Assembly: GCA_002316675.1 (NCBI GenBank)
Contig: DCDZ01000001.1
Coordinates: 44,410-60,479 of the forward strand
Length of the DNA: 16,070 nt
Source of the DNA: Tyzzerella sp. UBA1042
Lineage (GTDB): Bacteria; Bacillota; Clostridia; Lachnospirales; Anaerotignaceae
Reading direction: 5' to 3'
Under the pieces are notes generated by a model. That model did not search any database, was not told the DNA's origin, and was given only the letters and a program-made list of their open reading frames with translations. The position numbers and the translations under genes are program-made. Shown here piece by piece: positions 1 through 7,188 of the stretch. Each line of letters opens with the position of its first letter. The stretch's first letter is position 1.

Positions 1-52
1 CCAACCCCCTTCTTCCCCCCCTGGAAAATAAAAAACCCTTCCTTTTCTGGTT

Positions 53-136
53 TTATATGTTAAATCCATGATTGATGATACCGAGGGCAGCCATCAGAAT
101 ACTTACAAAATAAAAAGACATATGGGTGGGGACCAT
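53..136 (-). other. candidate 27-codon hydrophobic small ORF (doubtful)
   Basis: Reading the minus strand, an ATG at 136-134 opens 27 codons ending in TAA at 55-53. There is an internal ATG at 121-119. The C-terminal part is hydrophobic and could form one short membrane helix (SFYFVSILMAALGII). An AAGG lies only a few bases before the ATG, so the ribosome site is poor. The first codons are buried in the terminator hairpin of the upstream permease gene. It could be a small membrane peptide or simply the chance reading of a T-rich terminator tail. I favour chance. Confidence 0.12.
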
Positions 137-139
137 ATG
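104..139 (-). terminator. intrinsic terminator of the permease gene
   Basis: A perfect 7-bp stem (CATATGG / CCATATG, 119-125 with 133-139) has a 7-base loop. Three further pairs beyond a single mismatch extend it. On the minus strand the stem is followed at once by TCTTTTTATTTT (118-107). It lies about 35 bases after the permease stop codon, the expected place for a Rho-independent terminator. Confidence 0.75.
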
Positions 140-174
140 CCTTAATTGGGAAAATGGAAAGCAATACGAAATTA

Positions 175-1506
175 TTATTTATTTGCTTTCGTTCTTGTTG
201 TTAAGCTGTAAACAGGCAAACCGATTAAGGTTACTATAATACTTCCAATTGACAAAATTCTTGATGTTGAACCGGACATAAGCAACTGATTTAAAATAAC
301 ATAAACACCACTGATGATTGCAATGGCAGGAATGACCGGATATAATGGCACCTTATAGGTCCGTTCAGTATCGGGTCTCGTTTTTCTTAAACGGATGACT
401 GCCAAAAAGGTTAATGTATAGAAAATCCAACAGGAAAATACTGCTAAATCTGTCAATCTGTTGAACTGCCCGCTAATTGCAAAGAGTCCGCCCAAAACAC
501 CAACCAAAATAATGGAATTTGTAGGAACCAAAGCTTTATTCAGCCGTGCAAGGCTCTTGCTGAAAGGCAAAGTCCCCTCTTCCGCCAAAGAATATGCAAC
601 ACGAGAGCCGGAAAGAACAAATCCATTGGCCGCACCCAATACAGAAATCATGATACCCACAGAGATAATTTTTCCTCCCGCACCTCCAAAAATCGCAATG
701 GCTACTGCCGAGGCAGGAGCAGCTAAATTCATTAATTCATTGGCAGGCAAAACCCATAAATACGCCAGATTTATTACAAAATATACTGCCATGATGCCGG
801 ATACACCGCCAACAATGGCAATTGGCAAATCCTTTCCGGGATTTTTCATTTCTCCGGCAATTGCACCAACATTTGTCCAACCCTCAAAGGCAAACAAAAC
901 TGCTATCATAAGCTGCCCCAGTATCACGACCGGGTTTAATCCTTCTCCAATCATTGGCGTAAAAATCGGATTGGCACCGGAGCCGCGCACAAAGCCAAAA
1001 ATCATAAGTAAAATCAAAGGTATGAGCTTACAAATGGTAAATAAAACCTGAACACCTCCGCCAACAGCGGATCCCATATTATTTAAAATAATCAGTAAAA
1101 TGATGGCCGCTATGGCAATGGGTAAGCGAAGGCTATCCCCTACAAACAACGTTGCCTGCTCTGCAAAAATAACCGCCAATGCAGCAACCATGGCAGGGTA
1201 GAACAAAATACTTTGCATCCAGCCGGCCAAAAACCCTGCCTTTTTTCCAAAGGCCTCCTCTAAATATACAACCATACCACCCGTTTTGGGAATCATAATG
1301 GCAACCTCGGCAAAGGTCATTGCTGCCGCAATACAGACCAGTCCGGTAATAAGCCAAGCAAGCATACCCAGACCGGGTGCACCGCCTGTGGCTGTATAGA
1401 TGGCTTGGGGCTTAAAAAATACGCCCGAGCCGATGACGCAGCCTACAACTGTTGCCATTGCCGTGGAGATACCCAGATTTTTTTTCAGCTCTTGTTTTTT
1501 TTCCAT
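175..1506 (-). CDS. APC-family amino acid permease (SteT/YkbA-like)
   Basis: This is a 443-residue polytopic membrane protein of the amino acid-polyamine-organocation superfamily. The TM1 substrate-backbone motif IGSGVF is at residues 25-30. FAFEGW at 205-210 and the following loop GEMKNPGKDLP at 218-228 are typical of the L-amino-acid transporter branch that includes the B. subtilis Ser/Thr exchanger SteT. About twelve hydrophobic segments are visible and the length matches the family. I start at the ATG at 1506-1504 because GGAGGG sits 7 bases upstream; a longer in-frame reading to 1590 runs through the terminator leader and has no such site. The gene is transcribed alone, behind a tandem glycine riboswitch, and ends in a terminator. 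The family is clear. The substrate is inferred: the leader points to glycine or a related small amino acid, and an exchanger or exporter role is possible. Confidence 0.93.
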   Translation of the reverse strand: MEKKQELKKNLGISTAMATVVGCVIGSGVFFKPQAIYTATGGAPGLGMLAWLITGLVCIAAAMTFAEVAIMIPKTGGMVVYLEEAFGKKAGFLAGWMQSILFYPAMVAALAVIFAEQATLFVGDSLRLPIAIAAIILLIILNNMGSAVGGGVQVLFTICKLIPLILLMIFGFVRGSGANPIFTPMIGEGLNPVVILGQLMIAVLFAFEGWTNVGAIAGEMKNPGKDLPIAIVGGVSGIMAVYFVINLAYLWVLPANELMNLAAPASAVAIAIFGGAGGKIISVGIMISVLGAANGFVLSGSRVAYSLAEEGTLPFSKSLARLNKALVPTNSIILVGVLGGLFAISGQFNRLTDLAVFSCWIFYTLTFLAVIRLRKTRPDTERTYKVPLYPVIPAIAIISGVYVILNQLLMSGSTSRILSIGSIIVTLIGLPVYSLTTRTKANK

Positions 1507-1513
1507 GTTATAC

Positions 1514-1519
1514 CCTCCA
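1514..1519 (-). promoter_or_regulatory. RBS fixing the permease start
   Basis: GGAGGG on the minus strand lies 7 bases before the ATG at 1506. It decides between this start and an in-frame ATG 28 codons upstream that falls in the riboswitch terminator. Confidence 0.8.
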
Positions 1520-1570
1520 ATAATGAGAATGATAGAATAAAATTGCACTGTTGCCCGTTTTTTTGCAAAG

Positions 1571-1611
1571 AAAAAAGGACATATAAACAAAACTTTGCCT
1601 ATATATCCTCT
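1571..1611 (-). terminator. riboswitch expression-platform terminator
   Basis: On the minus strand, GGATATATAG (1608-1599) pairs with TTTATATGTCC (1587-1577), with two G-U wobbles and a roughly 10-base loop. Six T residues (1576-1571) follow directly. Outer A-U and G-U pairs let the 5' arm reach into the last bases of the aptamer 2 P1 strand (CAGAG, 1612-1608). It lies about 65 bases before the permease ATG, so read-through is needed for expression. A shorter alternative pairing, GCAAAG (1598-1593) with CTTTGC (1570-1565), is also possible. Confidence 0.75.
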
Positions 1612-1771
1612 GTATCTTCACCTGAAAGCATTACTTCGACGGCGGCCTAACAATGAGGCTCTTTCCAGAGTTCCATCCACACAAGGTCCATTGCACCTGA
1701 AAGTTTCTTCAAAAGCGGCACTTTTGAATTGCTCCATCGGTTCTTACTTAAAGTTATAAGATCTTCCTTGC
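1608..1771 (-). ncRNA. tandem glycine riboswitch (two aptamers)
   Basis: Minus-strand reading. Aptamer 1 (1771-1681) has P1 GCAAGG / CCTTGT, a P2 pairing GGAAG with CTTTC, a TCTTA/TAAGA hairpin, the core CCGATGGAGCAA (compare the consensus CCGAAGGGGCAA), a perfect 8-bp TTCAAAAG/CTTTTGAA hairpin, and CTTTCAGGTGCAATGGACC. After a short linker, aptamer 2 (1670-1608) has P1 CTCTG/CAGAG, P2 GAAAG/CTTTC, a GCCT/AGGC hairpin, a degenerate GCCGCCGTCGAAGTAA core, and CTTTCAGGTGAAGAT. The AACTCTGG linker boundary and the CTTTCAGGT blocks match what I recall of the B. subtilis gcvT leader. The element senses glycine and controls transcription of the permease downstream. The recognition is by motif and hand-drawn pairing, not by a covariance model. 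The aptamer 2 core departs more from consensus than that of aptamer 1. Confidence 0.88.
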
Positions 1772-1802
1772 ATATCAACTGGCTTTATGTAATTGTAAGG
1801 TT

Positions 1803-1831
1803 AGTATACATTTCCACCCTTTATTTGTCAA
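1803..1831 (-). promoter_or_regulatory. sigma-A promoter of riboswitch-permease unit
   Basis: A perfect -35 TTGACA (1831-1826), a 17-base spacer and TATACT (1808-1803) lie on the minus strand. The predicted start is near 1796, about 25 bases ahead of the first P1 strand of the riboswitch. Confidence 0.85.
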
Positions 1832-1886
1832 TACCTATGGAATATTTTTTTTGGTTTTCACAAAAAATTTTCTTTTTATTGCATTT

Positions 1887-1909
1887 GCAAAAAAGTGTTT
1901 CTTTTTTGC
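1887..1909. repeat. perfect inverted repeat in divergent region
   Basis: GCAAAAAAG and CTTTTTTGC form 9-bp arms around TGTTT. The element lies about 55 bases upstream of the permease -35 and just before the putative spoVB -10. It could be an operator or a hairpin in a longer spoVB transcript. With arms made mostly of A and T runs, chance is also possible. Confidence 0.4.
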
Positions 1910-1921
1910 CAAAATTCTTCA

Positions 1922-1927
1922 TAATAT
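1922..1927 (+). promoter_or_regulatory. possible -10 element for spoVB
   Basis: TAATAT lies 29 bases before the ATG. There is no good -35 at 16-18 bases upstream. The overlapping CATAATAT resembles a sigma-E -10 in part, which would suit a sporulation gene, but I see no matching -35. Assignment is tentative. Confidence 0.25.
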
Positions 1928-1956
1928 GTAACAATATCCGTACATAAGGTGATGAA

Positions 1957-3486
1957 ATGAGCAAAAAAACAATTATTACAGGCACGCTGATTTTAACTGC
2001 GGCCAACTTAATTACAAAGTTCATGGGGTTTTTCTACCGTGTATTTATGTCCAATGCCATAGGCGCTGAGGGAATCGGCTTATATCAGCTGATCCTTCCC
2101 ATCTATATTTTAACATGGAGCATCACCTCCGCCGGCTTCACAACCACCATTTCCCGCCTGTCTGCCCAGGAAAATGTTTTAGGGCATACCGGGAATATCG
2201 GCCGCATTGTAAAGCAATCCATTTTACTGTCTTTATTCGTCAGCTGCATCGTATCCATCTGCCTATTTTTGCTGGCAGATGAAATTGCACTTGTCATTTT
2301 GAAAGATGGCCGTGCAGCCTTGTCCTTACGCCTACTTGCCTTTGCAATTCCCTTTATGGCAGCGGGCTCGTGCTTCAGAGGCTTTTTTCTGGGGCTGCAA
2401 AATGCCCTTGTCCCTGCCCTTTCACAGGTTTTGGAGCAAATCGTGCGCATTTTAACAATTTATTTATTGGCCGGTATTTTTGTGCCCATGGGCTTAACCT
2501 ACGCTTGCTGTGCGGCTGTAGCCGGTGTGGTTTTAGGTGAATTTCTTTCCTTTGCCTTTGTTTTTATCAGCTACAAACGCTTTAAACGAAAGAAAAAGAT
2601 GACCAAAAAGCCCACCCTTTCCTCCTTCGCCGCCTGCAATATGATTTTAGCCATGGCCCTGCCCCTTTCTGCAACAAGGATTGCAGGTTCCCTCTTGGCA
2701 ACAACGGAGAATATATTGATCCCCCGCCAATTACAGCTTTACGGGCAAAATGCAAAAGAGGCCTTGGTGTCTTATGGTGAATTGACAGGGATGGCCCTGC
2801 CCTTAATTCTGCTGCCTTCCGCCTGCCTGATGGCCGCTTCTGTTTCCTTGGTGCCGGAAGTCTCCGAGGCCTGCACCGTGAAGCAAAACCGACGCCTGAA
2901 TCAAACAATTTCCGTAACCTTTCTTTTTACCTTTATTGTGGGGATTGGTGCGGCGGCTTTGTTTGCAGTATTCCCCCGGGAAATTTGCTATATTGTGTAC
3001 AGCCGTCAAGGCTTGGGTGAATTGCTGTTTCCCTTAGCCTTTCTCTGTCCCTTTCTATACGCCCAAACCACCCTCCATGGCCTGTTAAACGGCATGGGAG
3101 AGCAGATGTTTTTATTCCGCAACAACCTGATAAGCTCCGCAATCACCATTACGGGCATCTGGTTTTTTATGCCCCAGTACGGAATCCCTGCTTTTTTGGT
3201 TTCCTGGGCCTTAGGGATGGTTTATGCCGTAACCTCCTGCCTACATAAGCTTTATTTGCGTACCAGTGTCTTCCCCGACCTTGCAAATTGCTTTATTAAG
3301 CCTCTATTGGCTGGGGCGGCCTCCGGCTTGCTGATCCGTTATATGGTACGCATTTCCACCCCCTCAAAGCTGCTGTTCTTTCTCTCTTTAACGGCAATGG
3401 GGCTGCTTTATCTGGTTTTCCTTTTTCTGCTGGGGTGCTTTTCGGAAGAAAATATGTCTACTTTTTTCGGGAAGAAAAAGGCTTAA
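1957..3486 (+). CDS. spoVB: stage V sporulation protein B-like flippase
   Basis: This 509-residue polytopic membrane protein belongs to the MOP superfamily (MATE/MurJ/Wzx fold), polysaccharide-biosynthesis branch. The family moves lipid-linked sugar precursors across the membrane; SpoVB is needed for spore cortex formation in B. subtilis. The N-terminus has the typical run of hydrophobic segment, ITKFMGFFYRV (19-29), then IGAEGIGLYQL (35-45). RGFFLGLQ is at 141-148 and SQVLEQIVRI at 156-165. A strongly basic loop at about 207-219 splits two bundles of hydrophobic segments. Length is close to B. subtilis SpoVB. AAGGTGAT (1946-1953) precedes the ATG at suitable spacing. It stands alone, divergent from the permease and convergent with the topB unit. 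A vegetative paralogue such as a MurJ-like or YtgP-like flippase is the alternative. Confidence 0.85.
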   Translation: MSKKTIITGTLILTAANLITKFMGFFYRVFMSNAIGAEGIGLYQLILPIYILTWSITSAGFTTTISRLSAQENVLGHTGNIGRIVKQSILLSLFVSCIVSICLFLLADEIALVILKDGRAALSLRLLAFAIPFMAAGSCFRGFFLGLQNALVPALSQVLEQIVRILTIYLLAGIFVPMGLTYACCAAVAGVVLGEFLSFAFVFISYKRFKRKKKMTKKPTLSSFAACNMILAMALPLSATRIAGSLLATTENILIPRQLQLYGQNAKEALVSYGELTGMALPLILLPSACLMAASVSLVPEVSEACTVKQNRRLNQTISVTFLFTFIVGIGAAALFAVFPREICYIVYSRQGLGELLFPLAFLCPFLYAQTTLHGLLNGMGEQMFLFRNNLISSAITITGIWFFMPQYGIPAFLVSWALGMVYAVTSCLHKLYLRTSVFPDLANCFIKPLLAGAASGLLIRYMVRISTPSKLLFFLSLTAMGLLYLVFLFLLGCFSEENMSTFFGKKKA

Positions 3487-3503
3487 TGGAGAATATCTTT
3501 ACA

Positions 3504-3529
3504 TAAAAAGGAACCTCCCCGTCGGAGAT
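3504..3529 (-). terminator. intrinsic terminator of topB-ynbB unit
   Basis: On the minus strand a 6-bp stem (ATCTCC with GGAGGT, one U-G pair; 3529-3524 and 3518-3513) has a 5-base loop. It is followed by TCC and TTTTT (3512-3505). It lies about 50 bases after the stop codon of the lyase-like gene. Confidence 0.65.
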
Positions 3530-3578
3530 GCCCAAATTGTTTTGAAAACATGATTTGTGGCGTTGCCATAGCTCGGCC

Positions 3579-4862
3579 TTATTTCTTGTGAAGGTGGATT
3601 AAATCCTTCTCATACAGCCTTTGCAGTGACATCATGATACCAAATTTTGCATGGTACCAAGTCAATCCCCCTTGAAAAAATACAGAATAAGGGGGACGTA
3701 TGGGTCCATCTGCGCTCAATTCAATGGATGAGCCTTGTATAAAAGCCCCCGCCGCCATAATGACATCGCAGTTATAGCCGGGCATTGCATACGGAATGGG
3801 CATGACATAGCTGTCTACCGGCGCCGCAGCTTGAATCCCTTCACAAAAAGCAATGACACCCTCGGCAGTGCCTAGCTCCACAGCCTGAATGATGTCGTGG
3901 CGGGATTCTGTACTGTTTGGAATAACCCGAAACCCAAGGCTTTCGTAAACATTGGCGGCAAAGATTGCACCCTTTAATGCCCCCGCAACCACATTGGGGG
4001 AGAGAAAAAAACCTTGATACAAGGAACGCATCACATCCAAGCTGGCACCTACCTCCTGCCCCAACCCCGGCGCACTCAAGCGATATGCACAACGGTCAAT
4101 ACAAGCCTGCGTGCCGCAAATATATCCGCCCACAGGGGCCAAGCCGCCGCCGGGATTTTTAATCAAAGACCCCACAATCATATCCGCTCCCACATTTGAT
4201 GGCTCTATTTTTTCCACAAACTCTCCATAACAGTTATCCACCATGCAAATTACATCGGGCTTGATTTCTTTTACAAAGGAAATCAGCTGACCGATTCTTT
4301 CTACGGAAAAGGTGGGCCGCATTTGATAGCCCTTGGAGCGCTGAATGGTAACCACCTTAGTTTTTTCGTTGATGGCTTTGCGAATACTTTCAAAATCAAA
4401 GGCACCGTCCTCCAGCAAATCCACCTGTCTGTAGCTGACGCCATATTCCTGAAGGGAGCATAGCGAGGGACGAATACCGATGACCTCCTCCAATGTATCA
4501 TAAGGCTTGCCCGCAGGAGAAAGCAACTCCTCCCCCGGCAGTAGGTTTGCCGAAAGTGCAATGGCAAGGGCATGGGTGCCGCACGTGATTTGCGGACGCA
4601 CCAATGCAGCTTCCGTTTGAAAGCATACCGCATATACCCGCTCCAAGGTATCCCGTCCGGCGTCATTGTAGCCATAGCCTGTACTGCCTGCGAAGCAGGA
4701 AGCGTCTACCCGTTCCTTCTGCATTGCGGCAATGACCTTGCATTGGTTGTATTCCGCAACGGAATCAATCCCTTGAAACCGCTGCTGCAAGCCCGCCAAA
4801 ATTTTTTCACAAAATGCCTCAACCTCCGGGGCAATGCCTAATTTCTGATACATACTGCTCAT
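3579..4862 (-). CDS. ynbB: PLP-dependent methionine gamma-lyase family protein (YnbB-like)
   Basis: The 427-residue protein matches the family long labelled 'aluminium resistance protein' and now Met_gamma_lyase (PF06838), a fold type I PLP enzyme. Family-typical blocks are FAGSTGYGYNDAGRDTLE (58-75), VRPQITCGTHA (88-98), VDNCYGEF (208-215) and GSLIKNPGGG (231-240). K235 in the last block is the likely Schiff-base lysine and D209 the likely partner of the PLP ring nitrogen. The C-terminus ends near DGPIRPPYSVFFQGGLTWYHAKFGI, also typical. The true substrate of the family is not firmly established, so the enzymatic name is provisional. The ATG directly follows the topB stop (TAAATG), with AAGGAG inside the end of topB, so translation is probably coupled. 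A terminator follows. Confidence 0.88.
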   Translation of the reverse strand: MSSMYQKLGIAPEVEAFCEKILAGLQQRFQGIDSVAEYNQCKVIAAMQKERVDASCFAGSTGYGYNDAGRDTLERVYAVCFQTEAALVRPQITCGTHALAIALSANLLPGEELLSPAGKPYDTLEEVIGIRPSLCSLQEYGVSYRQVDLLEDGAFDFESIRKAINEKTKVVTIQRSKGYQMRPTFSVERIGQLISFVKEIKPDVICMVDNCYGEFVEKIEPSNVGADMIVGSLIKNPGGGLAPVGGYICGTQACIDRCAYRLSAPGLGQEVGASLDVMRSLYQGFFLSPNVVAGALKGAIFAANVYESLGFRVIPNSTESRHDIIQAVELGTAEGVIAFCEGIQAAAPVDSYVMPIPYAMPGYNCDVIMAAGAFIQGSSIELSADGPIRPPYSVFFQGGLTWYHAKFGIMMSLQRLYEKDLIHLHKK

Positions 4863-7046
4863 TTAGTTCTCTCCTTCATGTTCTGTTGAGATTTCGTTTT
4901 CCGGGGCTTCTCTTGTAAAATCCATCAATTCAATGCGTCCCGTGCCGTCGGCAGAAAAAATCATTGTGGCTTTTCCCTTTTCACCGGTTTGGGGCAAGGC
5001 AGTACTCACATTGGGAATTTTGCCGTCCTTTAATAATTGCTGTATTAAGCTTCCTGTCAGCTCTATGCCATACGGTGTAAGGCTGTTCTTCCAAACGGTA
5101 AATTTGCAGCCCGTTTTCCATTTTCCGCAAAAAAAAGCCTTGCTGTTTTCCAGCACATCTCCGTCCTTGCAAACAGGACAGGTGCCAAAGGATTTTCCGC
5201 CCTTTCTTACACCTTTTTTTGCCTCTTGAGGAAAAACCACTTCCGTTTTTCTGTGGCTTGCATCCTCCACCAGAAAAGCAACATAGCGTTTAATGCTTTC
5301 CATAAACCTTTGTTCCCCCATTTTGCCTTTTGCAATGGAAGAAAGCCCTTTTTCCCATTTACCTGTTGTTTGGGGAGAACGCAAGGCCTCTGGCACAATC
5401 TGTATCAGCTGCATTCCCTTTTCTGTGGGTATCAAGTTTTTTCCTTTTCTTGTGATGTAACCCACGGCAAGCAACCGCTCTATGATGGCGGCTCTGGTGG
5501 CCGGGGTGCCTAAGCCGCTGTCCTTCATCTGCTCCTTCAAGCTCTCATCCTCTACAAAACGTCCTGCATTTTCCATGGCAGACAGCAGGGTGCTCTCCGT
5601 ATAGGGCTTGGGGGCCGCAGTTTTTTTCTTTAACACCTTGGCTTCTTGAATCTTATAAAAATCTCCCTCTTGCAAAGGCGGAAGCTTTTGTTCCTCATTA
5701 TTTTTCTCTTTTTTTGCCCTTTGGGGAACGATATTTTTTTCTACCCTCTGCCAACCGTCCTCCAGCGTTACAGTCCCCTTGGATAAAATCCGTTCTTCTT
5801 CGCAAAGCAGGTATGCCTTTGTAATCTCATACCGAAAATAGGGATAAAACACGCAGATAAATCTGGCGGCAACCAACAAAAATACATTTTTTTCCTCTTC
5901 TGTCAAGCTCTCCAAACGTGGCCGCACATCCGTAGGAATGATTGCATGGTGATCCGTCACTTTTCCATTGTCAATGATTCGTTTCGTAAAGGGAAGCCTT
6001 TCTCCGGCGTTCCAGGGGGCGGCAAATTCCTGGAACGGCTCTGTTTCTGCCAGCCTTTTCATGGTCCCCTGCACCTTGGGCTTCATATCTTCGCTTAAAT
6101 AGCGGCTATCCGTTCTTGGATAAGTAATCATCTTTCTTTTTTCATATAACCCTTGGGCAATGTCCAAGGTTTTCTTCGCCGAATATCCAAACTTTCTATT
6201 GCACTCTCTCTGCAGCTCCGTCAAATCATATAGAAGGGGCGGAGGAATGCGTTTTTCCTCCTTCTCCATCTTGGCTATACGGGCATCCTTTCCCTCCACT
6301 TTTGCCGCAATTTCTTTTGCTGTGGCTTCTTGCTCAATTTTGGTCTGTTCCTCTTCATCTATGCGAAACCCATGAAACCCGTCAAAATCCGTCTGCACTT
6401 CAAAATAATCCTTGGAAACAAAGGCGTTAATTTCCTTCTGCTTCTCAACAATCAAAGCCAAGGTAGGTGTTTGCACCCGCCCTATGCTTAACAGCACATG
6501 ATAGCGCAGGGTATAAGCCCTTGTGGCATTCATACCCACCAGCCAATCTGCCTCGGAACGGCATTTTGCCGAATGATACAATAAATCGTAGGCCTTGCCG
6601 TCCTTCAAATTTGCAAAGCCTTCTTTGATTGCCTGCTCTGTCATGCTGGAAATCCAAAGGCGCTGAAAGGGCTTTTGGCACTTTGTAATTTCATAAATAT
6701 ACCGAAAGATCAGCTCGCCTTCCCGCCCGCTATCAGTGGCGCAAATAATGGAAGTAATCTCTGCATCATGCATCCATTTATGCAGTATTTTTAACTGAGA
6801 GCGCGTAGTTTGAATGGCCTTTAGCTCCATTTTTTCCGGCAGGATGGGCAATGTGGCATAGTTCCATTTTTTAAATTTTTCGTCATAATCCTCCGGCTCC
6901 GCCAATGTCACCAAGTGCCCAATGGCCCATGAAACCACATACGCATCCCCTAGCATACATCCGTCGCCTTTTTGCCTTGCACCCAAGGTTTTGGCAATGT
7001 CTCTGGCCACGGAGGGCTTCTCCGCCACCACTAAAATTTTGCCCAT
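4863..7046 (-). CDS. topB: DNA topoisomerase III
   Basis: This 727-residue type IA topoisomerase makes a transient single-strand break and resolves replication or recombination intermediates. The Toprim domain is at the N-terminus, with VVAEKPSVARDIA (6-18, E9) and ATDSGREGE (103-111, D105). The active-site tyrosine is Y309 in ITYPRTDSRYLS. SIGRVQTPTLALIV (187-200) is a standard block. A C-terminal zinc-ribbon-like module has Cys 623, 626, 640 and 647, followed by a Lys/Glu-rich tail. I start at the ATG at 7046-7044, where AGGGGGTG lies 5 bases upstream and the protein begins MGKILVVAEKPS as in the family; the open frame runs further up to 7082 without support. It is first in a two-gene unit with the PLP enzyme. 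The presence of the zinc module distinguishes it from minimal TopB forms. Confidence 0.96.
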   Translation of the reverse strand: MGKILVVAEKPSVARDIAKTLGARQKGDGCMLGDAYVVSWAIGHLVTLAEPEDYDEKFKKWNYATLPILPEKMELKAIQTTRSQLKILHKWMHDAEITSIICATDSGREGELIFRYIYEITKCQKPFQRLWISSMTEQAIKEGFANLKDGKAYDLLYHSAKCRSEADWLVGMNATRAYTLRYHVLLSIGRVQTPTLALIVEKQKEINAFVSKDYFEVQTDFDGFHGFRIDEEEQTKIEQEATAKEIAAKVEGKDARIAKMEKEEKRIPPPLLYDLTELQRECNRKFGYSAKKTLDIAQGLYEKRKMITYPRTDSRYLSEDMKPKVQGTMKRLAETEPFQEFAAPWNAGERLPFTKRIIDNGKVTDHHAIIPTDVRPRLESLTEEEKNVFLLVAARFICVFYPYFRYEITKAYLLCEEERILSKGTVTLEDGWQRVEKNIVPQRAKKEKNNEEQKLPPLQEGDFYKIQEAKVLKKKTAAPKPYTESTLLSAMENAGRFVEDESLKEQMKDSGLGTPATRAAIIERLLAVGYITRKGKNLIPTEKGMQLIQIVPEALRSPQTTGKWEKGLSSIAKGKMGEQRFMESIKRYVAFLVEDASHRKTEVVFPQEAKKGVRKGGKSFGTCPVCKDGDVLENSKAFFCGKWKTGCKFTVWKNSLTPYGIELTGSLIQQLLKDGKIPNVSTALPQTGEKGKATMIFSADGTGRIELMDFTREAPENEISTEHEGEN

Positions 7047-7072
7047 TTTCCCACCCCCTTTTTTCCTTTCAA

Positions 7073-7101
7073 AGTATACCATTCTTCCCCAAGAAAGGCA
7101 A
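7073..7101 (-). promoter_or_regulatory. putative topB promoter
   Basis: Minus strand: TTGCCT (7101-7096), a 17-base spacer and a consensus-like TATACT (7078-7073). The predicted start near 7066 gives a leader of about 20 bases with the AGGGGGTG ribosome site. The -35 matches at 4 of 6 positions. Confidence 0.55.
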
Positions 7102-7117
7102 ACTCTCCTTTCGTTTA

Positions 7118-7146
7118 TTGACAGCCATATAAAATTGATTTAGAAT
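7118..7146 (+). promoter_or_regulatory. sigma-A promoter of degV
   Basis: Perfect TTGACA (7118-7123), exactly 17 bases, then TAGAAT (7141-7146). A short palindrome, AAGATATCTT (7148-7157), sits at the predicted start of transcription. GGAGGT (7178-7183) precedes the ATG at 7189. Confidence 0.75.
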
Positions 7147-7188
7147 AAGATATCTTAAAGAAGATGAGTATATATTCGGAGGTACCCT

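Noticed and set aside
1..103. C- and T-rich tracts and a weak hairpin (CCTGG.. / ..TCTGG) at the left edge
   Set aside because: The stem has mismatches and the partner gene, if any, lies outside the window. Nothing can be assigned.
461..1051. A 196-codon plus-strand open frame
   Set aside because: It is antisense to the permease. Its composition (Pro, Lys and Thr from reversed hydrophobic codons) is that of a shadow frame, with no ribosome site or family motif.
1729..2024. Short open frames on both strands in the permease-spoVB gap
   Set aside because: The stretch is explained by the promoter and riboswitch leader on minus and the spoVB control region on plus. Neither frame has a ribosome site or sensible protein composition.
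3533..3557. Interrupted inverted repeat (CAAAT-TGTTT ... AAACA-TG-ATTTG) as a spoVB terminator
   Set aside because: It has a bulge and no T-run on the plus strand, so it cannot be called a terminator. spoVB has no convincing terminator of its own in the convergent gap.
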